Shown here: positions 50,048-58,662 of the stretch, one piece after another
Layout: each line of letters opens with the position of its first letter
Numbering within the stretch: the first letter of the stretch is position 1
NCBI RefSeq assembly: GCF_900573885.1
Contig: NZ_UPSE01000493.1
Location: forward strand, 558,001-622,000
From: Pseudomonas viridiflava
GTDB taxonomy: Bacteria > Pseudomonadota > Gammaproteobacteria > Pseudomonadales > Pseudomonadaceae
Direction: 5' to 3'
Length of the DNA stretch: 64,000 bases
Notes under the pieces: model-generated
The model's database searches: none
The model's input: the letters and a program-made list of their open reading frames with translations, nothing else
What the model was told of the DNA's origin: nothing
Translations under genes and position numbers: made by a program

Positions 50048-52033
50048 TCAGAACACGTCGTTGGGCTGCACGATGCCGTGCTTTTTCATCTTGCGGTACA
50101 GCGTGGAGCGCGAGATGCCGAAGCTCTCGGCGGCGGCGGTGATGTTCCATTGATGCTGGCGCAGCGTCGCGTACAGGTGGCGCACTTCATCGCCGTCCAG
50201 TTGCTCGGCCAGCTTGTTGCTCAGGTGGGCGGTGCTGGCCGTCGCAGCGATGGGCGCGGTTGGTGGAAGCATCGCGCCCTGTAGCTCGGCGGGCAGGCAG
50301 TCGGTGTCGATCACGCCGTCTTCGGCCAGCGCCACGGCATAGCGCAGGCAGTTGAGTAGCTGGCGGATATTTCCCGGCCAGCCGTAGCCGAGCAAACGCG
50401 CCCGTGCCTGTTCATCCAGACGCAACCCGTGAGCGCCCTGCTGCGCAGCCAAGAGCTGCTCGATCAATTGCTTGCGGTCGCTGCGTTCGCGCAAGGCGGG
50501 CAGGTGCAGGGTCATGCCGCTCAGGCGATAGAACAGGTCTTCGCGGAACTGCTTGGCGCTGATCATGCCGGCCAGGTGCTGGTGGGTGGCGGACACCACT
50601 TGCACGTCGAGGCCGACCGGCGTTTCGGCACCCAGCGGGGTGATTTCCCGCTCGGCCAGCACCCGCAGCAAACGGGTTTGCAGGTGGGCCGGCATGTCGC
50701 CAATTTCGTCGAGAAACAGCGTGCCGCCATTGGCCAGTTCCAGCTTGCCTTTCATGCCTTTTTTGTTGGCGCCGGTGAAGCTTCCGCTGCGGTAGCCGAA
50801 CAGTTCGCTTTCGATCAGGGTTTCCGGAATGGCCGCGCAGTTGAGCGCCACGAACGGACCGTGGCGCCGCGCACTGGCCTGGTGAATGGCGCGGGCAAAG
50901 GCTTCTTTGCCGGTGCCGGTTTCGCCGGTAATCAGCACGGCAATGCCTTTATCGAGCACCTTGCGAATGCGCCGCACGCCTTGCTGCAACACCGGGTCGT
51001 TGCCGCCCAGCTGGTCGAGCTGCGGATGCTGCTGCGCGGTGCTGCGCGCGGGAAGCGGGCTGACGGTCGCCTGGCTTCCTTGCGCAGGGCGCACGCGGCC
51101 GGCGGGAATGCGCAGGCCAACGTCGACCAGGGCTTCGTCCACCAGCGCACGCATTTGCACGCCGCGCGCGCCGCCGCTGGTCATGCTCAGCAGCTCATCG
51201 ACGCTGGCGGGCAACAGCGTGTCGATTCGCCGGCTCAACAGCGCCTGGTTCTGCGTTTGGTCGTAGGCCACAAACGCTGCCCGGTTGGCGCCGACGATGC
51301 GGCCGCTTTCGTCGATGGCCAAGAGCTGTTCGTTGGCCAGGTCGGTGATGTCGTCGCGGGGTTTGATCGCCAGGGTCAGGCAGTCGCGGTAGCGCTGGCG
51401 GAAGTGGGCGTTCTCGATCAACCGCGCATACATGATCACCAATTGCAGGGTCAGGTATTGGGCTTCCTTGGGCCCGTCGCTGTTCAGGCTGGTGGCATTC
51501 AGGCAGCCGCGCAGCAAGCCCTGCGCGTCGAAAATCGGCGCCACCGAGCAGCTCAAACGGAAGTTCGAGGTGAGGAAGTGTTCCTCGCGGTGGATGGTCA
51601 TTGCCTGCTCGGCGGCCAAGGCGGTGCCGATGCCGTTGGTGCCGGCCACGGACTCATCCCAGCGTGCCCCGACAATCAGGCCCGACTGGGTGTACGGGTC
51701 GCGCTGGTTGGGCAGGCGCGAATCGAGGGTGATGCCTTTTTCATCGCTCAGCAGCACGGCAAAACCGGCCTGCACCACGCGCTTGGCCAGGCCGCTGACG
51801 CCCTGGCTGGCAATGGCCAGATACTCCTGATGTTGCTGCTGGTGCTGACGAATTTCTTCTGCGGTGAGGATGTGTTTGACGTTCACCGCACGGGGGTTGA
51901 GCTGGTGCTGGTTGACGCTGCGGTACCAGGACTGGGCGATAACGCCGTCCGGGCGAATGCCCCGTTCGGGGAAGTGATCGTTCACAAAAGCGGCCAGTTC
52001 ACTGGCCGTGGTTTCCACGGCATGCAAGGGCAT
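50048..52033 (-). CDS. sigma-54-dependent activator, AcoR-like
   Basis: A 661-residue enhancer-binding protein. It has an N-terminal AcoR-type GAF sensor (about 60-210: DPYTQSGLIVGARWDESVAG; TNGIGTALAAEQAMTIHREE), a PAS-like segment (about 230-290), an AAA+ core (about 360-590) with Walker A GETGTGKE and the sigma-54 loop ESELFGYRSGSFTGANKKG, and a C-terminal Fis helix-turn-helix (WNITAAAESFGISRSTLYRK). The start at 52033 follows GGGAGAG; the longer frame to 52315 is not supported. It is divergent from pqqA, so it may control PQQ synthesis or an alcohol pathway. Confidence 0.9.
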   Translation of the reverse strand: MPLHAVETTASELAAFVNDHFPERGIRPDGVIAQSWYRSVNQHQLNPRAVNVKHILTAEEIRQHQQQHQEYLAIASQGVSGLAKRVVQAGFAVLLSDEKGITLDSRLPNQRDPYTQSGLIVGARWDESVAGTNGIGTALAAEQAMTIHREEHFLTSNFRLSCSVAPIFDAQGLLRGCLNATSLNSDGPKEAQYLTLQLVIMYARLIENAHFRQRYRDCLTLAIKPRDDITDLANEQLLAIDESGRIVGANRAAFVAYDQTQNQALLSRRIDTLLPASVDELLSMTSGGARGVQMRALVDEALVDVGLRIPAGRVRPAQGSQATVSPLPARSTAQQHPQLDQLGGNDPVLQQGVRRIRKVLDKGIAVLITGETGTGKEAFARAIHQASARRHGPFVALNCAAIPETLIESELFGYRSGSFTGANKKGMKGKLELANGGTLFLDEIGDMPAHLQTRLLRVLAEREITPLGAETPVGLDVQVVSATHQHLAGMISAKQFREDLFYRLSGMTLHLPALRERSDRKQLIEQLLAAQQGAHGLRLDEQARARLLGYGWPGNIRQLLNCLRYAVALAEDGVIDTDCLPAELQGAMLPPTAPIAATASTAHLSNKLAEQLDGDEVRHLYATLRQHQWNITAAAESFGISRSTLYRKMKKHGIVQPNDVF

Positions 52034-52307
52034 AACAGCTCTCCCGGTGGCCGATGTCGCGGTGCGAATCGGCGTCTTGTTCTTGTGGTGAATCGGCGCA
52101 GTTGTGTCGCGCTGTAACGGCGGCCTGGCGCTGCGCTGGTGAGACAACCATAGCCTGATGGTCTGCCTCTTGCAGTCATCCTTCCGTCGCATGCGGGTGT
52201 TGCAGCAAGCGACATGCCCAAAGCCGTGCACCTGCCCACAAGGCCCGAGCCAGCGCGGTGCAAGGGATGCAGGGCAATGAAGGGCGGTGTGGCACGGATG
52301 ACACACC

Positions 52308-52396
52308 TGTCGCAACTGACGGCTTCACCTGTTGCGACAACGCGACCCTGGCAGGCGCAAAACCGTTCGAAAGTCGCATTCGGTTGGTTATGCGAC
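52308..52396. promoter_or_regulatory. two inverted repeats with GTCGCA core upstream of pqqA
   Basis: Site 1 is TGTCGCAAC (52308-52316) with GTTGCGACA (52331-52339). Site 2 is GTCGCAT (52373-52379) with ATGCGAC (52390-52396). Both share the GTCGCA/TGCGAC core and lie between the activator gene and pqqA. They are good candidates for enhancer sites of the divergent AcoR-like protein. No convincing -24/-12 promoter was found nearby. Confidence 0.55.
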
Positions 52397-52527
52397 GAGT
52401 GCTTTACTCCGTTCGGCGCTGACGGCCGGGGTGAACTTTCGAGCGGCTATATGGACCAGAGCAATAGCAAGCCTCAGCGTTTAAAACGTAATTCAACAAC
52501 ACCCACTCAAAACAAGAGGATCGACCC

Positions 52528-52599
52528 ATGTGGACTAAACCCGCCTACACCGACCTGCGTATTGGTTTCGAAGTGACCATGTACTTCGCCAACCGCTGA
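52528..52599 (+). CDS. pqqA: PQQ precursor peptide PqqA
   Basis: A 23-residue peptide, [20 protein letters not shown] followed by ANR. Glu15 and Tyr19 (E-V-T-M-Y) are the residues joined by PqqE and built into PQQ. AGAGGA lies seven bases before the ATG. It is followed by a GC hairpin without a T-run and then pqqB, an arrangement that usually gives an excess of pqqA message over the downstream genes. Confidence 0.97.
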
Positions 52600-52617
52600 T
52601 TTCTCGCAGTAACGATG

Positions 52618-52637
52618 AGCCCCGGTCCGCCGGGGCT
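52618..52637 (+). terminator. attenuator-like hairpin between pqqA and pqqB
   Basis: AGCCCCGG and CCGGGGCT arms with loop TCCG; no T-run follows. It is likely to stabilise the 3' end of pqqA mRNA or partly reduce read-through. Confidence 0.7.
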
Positions 52638-52671
52638 CTTGGCGACCACGGTGCGATAACGAGCCCGACTT

Positions 52672-53586
52672 ATGTTTATCCAGATTCTTGGTTCTGCTGC
52701 CGGTGGTGGTTTTCCGCAGTGGAACTGCAACTGCCGTAACTGCCGTGGCGTTCGCGATGGCACTGTGCGGGCCGAGCCGCGCACGCAATCTTCCATTGCC
52801 CTGAGCGATGACGGCGAGCACTGGATTCTGTGCAACGCCTCGCCCGATATCCGCGTGCAGCTCGAATCATTTCCTGCCCTGCAGCCGGCGCGCAAATTGC
52901 GCGACACCGCCATCGGCGCGGTGATTCTGCTCGACAGCCAGATCGACCACACCACCGGCCTGCTAAGCCTGCGCGAAGGTTGTCCGCATCAGGTGTGGTG
53001 TACCGACATGGTCCATCAGGACCTGAGCAGCGGCTTTCCCTTGTTTCCCATGCTCAGCCACTGGAATGGCGGCTTGCAGCACCACCTGATTCGCCTCGAC
53101 GGCGAGCCGTTCAGCATTCCCGCGTGCCCGGCACTGCGCATCACCGCCATTGCCTTGCGCAGCAGCGCGCCGCCTTACTCGCCGCACCGGGGCAACCCGC
53201 ATCCGGGCGACAACATCGGCCTGTTCGTGGAAGACACCCGCAGCGGCCGTTCGCTGTTTTACGCGCCGGGCCTGGGCCAGCCTGACGACGCGTTGCTGGC
53301 CTGGATGGCCCGCGCCGATTGCCTGCTGGTGGACGGCACGCTGTGGCGCGACGACGAGATGCGCGTGTGCGAAGTGGGCGACAAGCTCGGCAGCGAAATG
53401 GGCCACCTGGCGCAAAGCGGACCGGGCGGCATGATCGACGTGCTCGATGGCCTGCGCGGGCCGCGCAAAGTGCTTATCCACATCAACAACACCAACCCGA
53501 TTCTGGACGCCGATTCGCCCGAGCGCGCCGAGCTTGCCGCCCATGGCATCGAGGTAGCGTTTGACGGGATGGGAATCGAGCTTTGA
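52672..53586 (+). CDS. pqqB: PQQ biosynthesis protein PqqB
   Basis: A 304-residue metallo-beta-lactamase-fold protein. The start MFIQILGSAAGGGFPQWNCN and the zinc-site cysteines in CNCRNCRGVRDG are typical of PqqB. Further motifs are AVILLDSQIDHTTGLLSLRE and VLIHINNTNPILDADSPERA. PqqB has been proposed to hydroxylate the cross-linked tyrosine of the PqqA-derived intermediate. It is separated from pqqC by 193 bases of repeats, where other operons have only a few. Confidence 0.96.
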   Translation: MFIQILGSAAGGGFPQWNCNCRNCRGVRDGTVRAEPRTQSSIALSDDGEHWILCNASPDIRVQLESFPALQPARKLRDTAIGAVILLDSQIDHTTGLLSLREGCPHQVWCTDMVHQDLSSGFPLFPMLSHWNGGLQHHLIRLDGEPFSIPACPALRITAIALRSSAPPYSPHRGNPHPGDNIGLFVEDTRSGRSLFYAPGLGQPDDALLAWMARADCLLVDGTLWRDDEMRVCEVGDKLGSEMGHLAQSGPGGMIDVLDGLRGPRKVLIHINNTNPILDADSPERAELAAHGIEVAFDGMGIEL

Positions 53587-53590
53587 CAGA

Positions 53591-53764
53591 CGTGGGTTGG
53601 GTTGAGCAAAGCGAAGCCCAACAGGGAGCCCACAGGGCTCCGCGTGCAGGTCTTAAGCTGCAATGCCAGGCTCCGCGTGCAGGTCTTAAGCTGGCAATGC
53701 CAGGCTCCGCGTGCAGGTCGTGAGGCCGCGATGTTGGGCTTCGCTTTGCTCAACCCAACCTACG
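53591..53764. repeat. repeat cassette inside the pqq operon
   Basis: Two 32-base arms of the GTTGGGCTTCGC element (53591-53622 and 53733-53764) are inverted to each other and match at 31 positions. Between them lie three tandem 34-base units starting at 53633, 53667 and 53701 (CAGGCTCCGCGTGCAGGTCT, then TAAGCTGGCAATGC); the third is degenerate. The transcript must cross this cassette to reach pqqC. Confidence 0.92.
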
Positions 53765-53779
53765 TAACAGGAACCGTAT

Positions 53780-54529
53780 ATGCCTACTGCCCTGACTCCC
53801 GCCGAATTCGAGCAAGCGCTGCTGGCCAAGGGCGCGTATTACCACATCCATCACCCGTTCCATGTGGCTATGTACGAAGGCCGCGCCAGCCGTGAGCAGA
53901 TTCAGGGCTGGGTGGCGAATCGCTTTTACTACCAAGTGAATATCCCGCTCAAAGACGCCGCCATTCTGGCCAACTGCCCCGACCGCGACACGCGCCGCGA
54001 ATGGGTGCAGCGCATTCTCGACCACGACGGTGCGCCGGGTGAGGAGGGCGGTATCGAGGCGTGGCTGCGTCTGGCCGAAGCGGTGGGGCTGGACCGCCAG
54101 CAGGTGCTGTCGCAGGAACTGGTACTGCCCGGTGTGCGCTTTGCCGTCGATGCTTACGTGAACTTCGCCCGCCGCGCCAGTTGGCAGGAAGCGGCCAGCA
54201 GCTCGCTGACCGAGCTGTTCGCACCGCACATTCACCAGTCGCGGCTGGACAGCTGGCCGCAGCACTACAGCTGGATCGACCCGGCCGGCTACGACTACTT
54301 CCGCACGCGCTTGAAACAGGCGCGCCGCGATGTGGAGCATGGTTTGCGCATTACCCTGGCGCACTACACCACCTTTGAGTCGCAGCAGCGAATGCTGGAG
54401 ATTCTGCAGTTCAAACTGGACGTGCTGTGGACCATGCTCGATGCCATGACCATGGCCTATGAACTCAAACGTGCGCCGTACCACACCGTCACTGCCGCCA
54501 ACGTCTGGCACAGGGGAATCGACCTATGA
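53780..54529 (+). CDS. pqqC: pyrroloquinoline-quinone synthase PqqC
   Basis: A 249-residue oxidase that carries out ring closure and the final eight-electron oxidation to PQQ without a metal cofactor. Characteristic stretches are YYHIHHPFHVAMYEGRASRE, WVANRFYYQVNIPLKDAAIL and FAPHIHQSRLDSWPQHYSWI. The length is usual for the family. The stop overlaps the pqqD start as ATGA. Confidence 0.97.
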   Translation: MPTALTPAEFEQALLAKGAYYHIHHPFHVAMYEGRASREQIQGWVANRFYYQVNIPLKDAAILANCPDRDTRREWVQRILDHDGAPGEEGGIEAWLRLAEAVGLDRQQVLSQELVLPGVRFAVDAYVNFARRASWQEAASSSLTELFAPHIHQSRLDSWPQHYSWIDPAGYDYFRTRLKQARRDVEHGLRITLAHYTTFESQQRMLEILQFKLDVLWTMLDAMTMAYELKRAPYHTVTAANVWHRGIDL

Positions 54530-54819
54530 CCGCCACGCTCGACGCCGCCGAAACCCTCGGCAAAGTGCCGGCCCTGCGCCGTGGTTATCGCTTTCAATGG
54601 GAACCAGCCCAGAACGGCCATGTGCTGCTGTACCCCGAAGGCATGATCAAACTCAACGACAGTGCCAGCGAGATTTTCAAGCTGATCGACGGCCAGCAAA
54701 ACGTCGCCGCCATCATCACCACCTTGAGCCAGCGCTTCCCCGACGCGGCCGATATCGACCAGGACATTCTCGCCTTTATGGAGGTGGCCAGTGCTCAGTT
54801 CTGGATCGACCTTCGCTAA
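54526..54819 (+). CDS. pqqD: PqqA-binding chaperone PqqD
   Basis: A 97-residue peptide-binding protein that presents PqqA to PqqE. Family features are PALRRGYRFQWEPAQNGHVL, LYPEGMIKLNDSASEIFKLI and DGQQNVAAIITTLSQRFP. It overlaps pqqC by four bases and pqqE by 29 bases, so translation of all three is coupled. Confidence 0.96.
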   Translation: MTATLDAAETLGKVPALRRGYRFQWEPAQNGHVLLYPEGMIKLNDSASEIFKLIDGQQNVAAIITTLSQRFPDAADIDQDILAFMEVASAQFWIDLR

Positions 54820-55948
54820 GCCAGACGTGGCCAAGCCGGGCCCGCCGCTGTGGCTGCTGGCCGAGCTGACCTACCGGTGTCCGCTGCAATGCCCGTATTG
54901 CTCCAACCCGCTGGACTTCGCCCGGCACGGCAAGGAACTGACCACCGCGCAATGGATTGACGTGTTCCGTCAAGCGCGGGAAATGGGCGCCGCGCAGTTG
55001 GGTTTTTCCGGCGGCGAACCGCTGGTACGTCAAGACCTGGCCGAGCTGATCAAAGCCGCCCGCGACCTGGGTTATTACACCAACCTGATCACCTCCGGCA
55101 TCGGCCTCACCGAACAGCGCATCGCCGAATTCAGCGACGCCGGTCTCGACCATATTCAGATCAGTTTTCAGGCCGCTGACGAGGAGGTGAACAACCTGCT
55201 CGCCGGCTCGAAAAAAGCCTTCGCGCAAAAGCTCGCCATGGCCCGTGCGGTCAAAGCCCACGGCTACCCCATGGTGCTCAACTTCGTCACCCACCGGCAC
55301 AACATCGACCGCATCGAGCGCATCATCGACCTGTGTCTGGAGCTGGAAGCCGACTTCGTCGAACTCGCCACCTGCCAGTTCTACGGCTGGGCCGAACTGA
55401 ACCGCGCCGGCCTGTTGCCGACCCGTGAGCAACTGGCCAGGGCCGAGCAAATCACCAACGCCTATCGCGCCCGCCTGGAAGCACAGAACCACCCGTGCAA
55501 ACTGATATTCGTCACCCCCGATTACTACGAAGAACGGCCAAAAGCCTGCATGAACGGCTGGGCCAATCTGTTCCTCGACATCACCCCCGACGGCACCGCA
55601 TTGCCTTGCCACAGCGCGCGGCAATTGCCGGTGCAGTTTCCCAACGTGCTTGAACACAGCATCGCCCACATCTGGAACGACTCGTTTGGCTTCAACCGCT
55701 TTCGCGGCGACGACTGGATGCCCGAACCGTGTCGCTCGTGCGACGAAAAACACAAAGACTTCGGCGGCTGCCGCTGCCAGGCGTTTATGCTCACCGGCGA
55801 TGCCAGCAATGCCGATCCGGTGTGCAGCAAATCCAGCCACCACGGCGTAATTGTCGCTGCCCGCGAAGAAGCGGAGCAGGCGGTGGCGGGCATCCAGTCA
55901 CTCACCTTGCGCAATGAAAAAACCTCGCGCCTGATCGCCAAGGTATGA
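54791..55948 (+). CDS. pqqE: radical SAM enzyme PqqE
   Basis: A 385-residue radical SAM/SPASM enzyme that forms the Glu-Tyr carbon-carbon bond in PqqA. The SAM cluster motif is CPLQCPYC (Cys30, 34, 37), followed by GFSGGEPLVR. The C-terminal SPASM region has the auxiliary-cluster cysteines in KACMNGWANLFLDITPDGTA, LPCHSARQLP and EPCRSCDEKHKDFGGCRCQ. The start is a GTG at 54791 inside pqqD; it gives the expected N-terminal length. Confidence 0.95.
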   Translation: MLSSGSTFAKPDVAKPGPPLWLLAELTYRCPLQCPYCSNPLDFARHGKELTTAQWIDVFRQAREMGAAQLGFSGGEPLVRQDLAELIKAARDLGYYTNLITSGIGLTEQRIAEFSDAGLDHIQISFQAADEEVNNLLAGSKKAFAQKLAMARAVKAHGYPMVLNFVTHRHNIDRIERIIDLCLELEADFVELATCQFYGWAELNRAGLLPTREQLARAEQITNAYRARLEAQNHPCKLIFVTPDYYEERPKACMNGWANLFLDITPDGTALPCHSARQLPVQFPNVLEHSIAHIWNDSFGFNRFRGDDWMPEPCRSCDEKHKDFGGCRCQAFMLTGDASNADPVCSKSSHHGVIVAAREEAEQAVAGIQSLTLRNEKTSRLIAKV

Positions 55949-55969
55949 GGCCTCAGAGGTAAGCCAGCC

Positions 55970-57814
55970 ATGCAGCACAACGCAGCGCGATACGGCTTTT
56001 TCCCCAGCGACTGGTCGGCGCAGCATGCCGCGTCCGCCAGCCGCGACTTCGCCGACCTCAAAGCGGGCGCCGACGGTTTGTTCTGGATTGAATTCAGCCC
56101 CGAAGACGGCCGCAATACGCTGTGGCGCTGGCAGCAGGGAAGCGCGCGCTGCCTGACACCGGCCCATCTTTCCCTGCGCAGCCGCGTACACGAATACGGC
56201 GGCGGCGCGTTCTGCCTGAGCGACGACGGCGTGGTGTTCGTCAACGACCACGATCAGCAGCTATACCATCAACGCTTGAGCGACCTTCAGGTCCGGCGTA
56301 TCGGCGAAGCCCTGGCGTGCCGCTATGGCGACCTCACCTCTGACCGCCACGCCCACGCCGTGCTTGCCGTCGAGGAATGCCATGGGCAAGCGCCGGTGCA
56401 AAACCGGCTGGTCAGCATCGCCGTTGCCGATGGCCATCGCAGGGTGGTAGCGGAGGGCGCCGACTTCTACAGCTCGCCTGTGCTCAGCACCGATGGTGAG
56501 CGCCTGGCCTGGATTGAATGGCACCGCCCGGCGCAGCCCTGGACCCGCACCCGACTGTGCAGCGCCCGGCGTGACGGCCTGGGGCGCTGGTCCGATGTGC
56601 AGGTGATTGCCGAGGATGAAGCGTCCTTGCAGCAACCGCGCTTCGACCCGCAGGGCCGCTTGCTGTGCCTGAGCGACCGGGACGGCTGGTGGAAACCCTG
56701 GGGCGAAGTCGGCGAAACGTGGCAACGCCTGCCGCACGCCACCGCCGCCGACCACGCCAGCGCACCCTGGCAACTGGGCGCATGCAGCTATATGCCGCTG
56801 GAAGACGGTGCGCTGTTACTCAGCCGCCTGATCGATGGCTGGGGCGAGCTGGTGATTCAGGCAGCCGATGGAGCCGAACAGCATCTTGCCGGCGACTTCA
56901 GCCGCTTCCGTGCGCTGGCAGCGGATCACACGTTCGTCTACTGCATCGCGGCGGCGCCGCATTGCCTGTCCGCCATTCTCGCCATCCGCCGTGCCGATGG
57001 TCAGGTGCAATGCATCGCCGGTGGCGAGCAGCCGTTGCCAAGCGAGCAACTGAGCGAACCGCAGACACTCGACTACCCCAGCGGCGGCGAGCGCGCCTAC
57101 GGCTTCTTCTACCCGCCGGTACGAACAGCCGCAGGAAAGCCGCCGCTGGTGATATTTCTGCACGGCGGGCCGACCTCCGCCTGCTACCCGGTCTTCGACC
57201 CACGCATCCAATACTGGACCGCCCGCGGCTTCGCCGTGGCCGACCTCAACTACCGAGGCAGCAGCGGCTTTGGCCGCGCCTACCGGCAGCGCTTGCAGGG
57301 CCACTGGGGCGTAGTCGACGTTGAAGACGCCGTGGCAGTGGTGCAGCACCTTGCCGACGCCGGCCACATCGACCCCACCCGCGCCTTCATCCGCGGCGGC
57401 AGCGCCGGCGGTTACACAGCCTTGTGTGCGCTGGCATTCCACGACGTGTTTCGCGGTGGCGCGAGTTTGTACGGCGTGAGTGATCCGCTGGCATTGCGGC
57501 GGGTGACGCATAAGTTTGAAGGGGATTATCTGGACTGGTTGATCGGCAACCCGCTAACCGACGCGGCACGCTATGAAGCGCGCACGCCGCTGCTTCATGC
57601 GCGGCAGATTGGTGTGCCGGTGATTTTCTTTCAGGGCGGGCGGGATGCCGTGGTGCTGCCGGAGCAGACCGCGAGCATGGTGGCGGCGCTGCAGGCCCAG
57701 GGGGTTGAGGTTGAGCAGTATGTGTATCCGGATGAGGGGCATGGGTTTCGGCAGGCGGGGCATTTGAGTGAAGTGCTGGAGCGGGAGTTAGGGTTTTATC
57801 AGCGGTTGCTTTAG
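55970..57814 (+). CDS. pqqH: S9 (prolyl oligopeptidase-type) peptidase of the pqq cluster
   Basis: A 614-residue serine peptidase: an N-terminal beta-propeller (about 1-350) and a C-terminal alpha/beta hydrolase with Ser478 (RGGSAGGYTALCALAF), Asp559 (GGRDAVVLPEQ) and His591 (PDEGHGF). Its place directly after pqqE matches pqqH of P. aeruginosa. A role in trimming PqqA or its cross-linked product is plausible, but the zinc protease PqqF/PqqG, absent from this window, is the usual candidate. No signal peptide is seen, so it is probably cytoplasmic. Confidence 0.9.
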   Translation: MQHNAARYGFFPSDWSAQHAASASRDFADLKAGADGLFWIEFSPEDGRNTLWRWQQGSARCLTPAHLSLRSRVHEYGGGAFCLSDDGVVFVNDHDQQLYHQRLSDLQVRRIGEALACRYGDLTSDRHAHAVLAVEECHGQAPVQNRLVSIAVADGHRRVVAEGADFYSSPVLSTDGERLAWIEWHRPAQPWTRTRLCSARRDGLGRWSDVQVIAEDEASLQQPRFDPQGRLLCLSDRDGWWKPWGEVGETWQRLPHATAADHASAPWQLGACSYMPLEDGALLLSRLIDGWGELVIQAADGAEQHLAGDFSRFRALAADHTFVYCIAAAPHCLSAILAIRRADGQVQCIAGGEQPLPSEQLSEPQTLDYPSGGERAYGFFYPPVRTAAGKPPLVIFLHGGPTSACYPVFDPRIQYWTARGFAVADLNYRGSSGFGRAYRQRLQGHWGVVDVEDAVAVVQHLADAGHIDPTRAFIRGGSAGGYTALCALAFHDVFRGGASLYGVSDPLALRRVTHKFEGDYLDWLIGNPLTDAARYEARTPLLHARQIGVPVIFFQGGRDAVVLPEQTASMVAALQAQGVEVEQYVYPDEGHGFRQAGHLSEVLERELGFYQRLL

Positions 57815-57841
57815 CGAACGCGGCGCCATTCACATCAACAG

Positions 57842-58641
57842 TTCGCGGCTGAAGCCGCTCCTGCAAATTGCACAATCTGTGAGAGCGGCTTCAGCCGCGA
57901 AATGTTGATCTGGCCGTTGATCTATCGCTTCTGATCTATCGCTTCTGATCTGGTTTTTGATCTGGCTTGTGATCCACCCCGCACCGTTTATCGCAGGCCG
58001 AGTGGAGTCGTTGCGTAGGGGGTTGAGCGGCCGGGAGCCGCGAGAGGCGTGTCGGGCCATGGATGGCCCGTCTCGCCGTGCCCCCGGAGTAACGACGGAA
58101 GGAGGGAACCTGGAGCGCAGCGTAAGGCCAAGGTCGGGGCTAGACCTTTTGGTTACTTTTGTGGCAATGACAAAAGTGACTCGCGCGTAAGGCGCGAAAC
58201 AAAACGTTCAGCACACGCGGTAATGAATACCTGCGCATCAATTCCAGATCATCCTCGCTTTTGAATCTCAGTACTTCTTCGTTACCGCGGTGGCGCGGCA
58301 TTTTGTTTCGCGCCTTACGCGCGAGTTTCTTTTTTCAGTCGCCAAAAAAGAAACCAAAAAGGCTTGCCCCGACCTTGGGTCTCCGCTGCGCTCCGACTTC
58401 CCTCCCTCCGTCGCTACTCCGGGGGCCGGCGAGACGGGCCATCCATGGCCCGACACGCCTTTCGCGGCTCCCGGCCGCTCAACCCCCTACGCAACGACTC
58501 CACTCGGCCAGCGCTGACGGGGCGGGTAGATCAAAAGCGTCGATCAAAAGCGTAGATCACAAGCTGATCCGTCGCGTCGGATCAAAACCTCGCGGCTGAG
58601 CCACTTGTGCAAACGGTAGGAGCGGCTTTAGCCGCGATGCT
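57842..58641. repeat. large inverted repeat with REP ends between pqqH and pobA
   Basis: Two copies of the roughly 330-base element of 44728-45062 lie head to head: 57880-58230 reversed and 58278-58600 forward, with about 47 bases between. Each outer end finishes in GATC-repeats and a REP palindrome (57842-57901 and 58588-58641). Open frames inside repeat in all copies, with no ribosome site or family match, and I treat them as noncoding. The element lies between two convergent genes. Confidence 0.88.
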
Positions 58642-58662
58642 TTTTCGCGTAGGCCCCCTGGC

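Noticed and set aside
52280..52410. Sigma-54 -24/-12 promoter upstream of pqqA
   Set aside because: TGGCACG occurs near 52290, but the matching GC at the -12 position is not at the required spacing.
53633..53730. Possible CRISPR array in the pqq operon
   Set aside because: The three 34-base units abut directly with no unique spacers, and no cas gene is present.
57957..58600. Several open frames of 60-110 codons with similar translations (MARHAFRGSRPLNPL type)
   Set aside because: They recur only because the noncoding 330-base repeat recurs; no ribosome sites and no conserved protein features.
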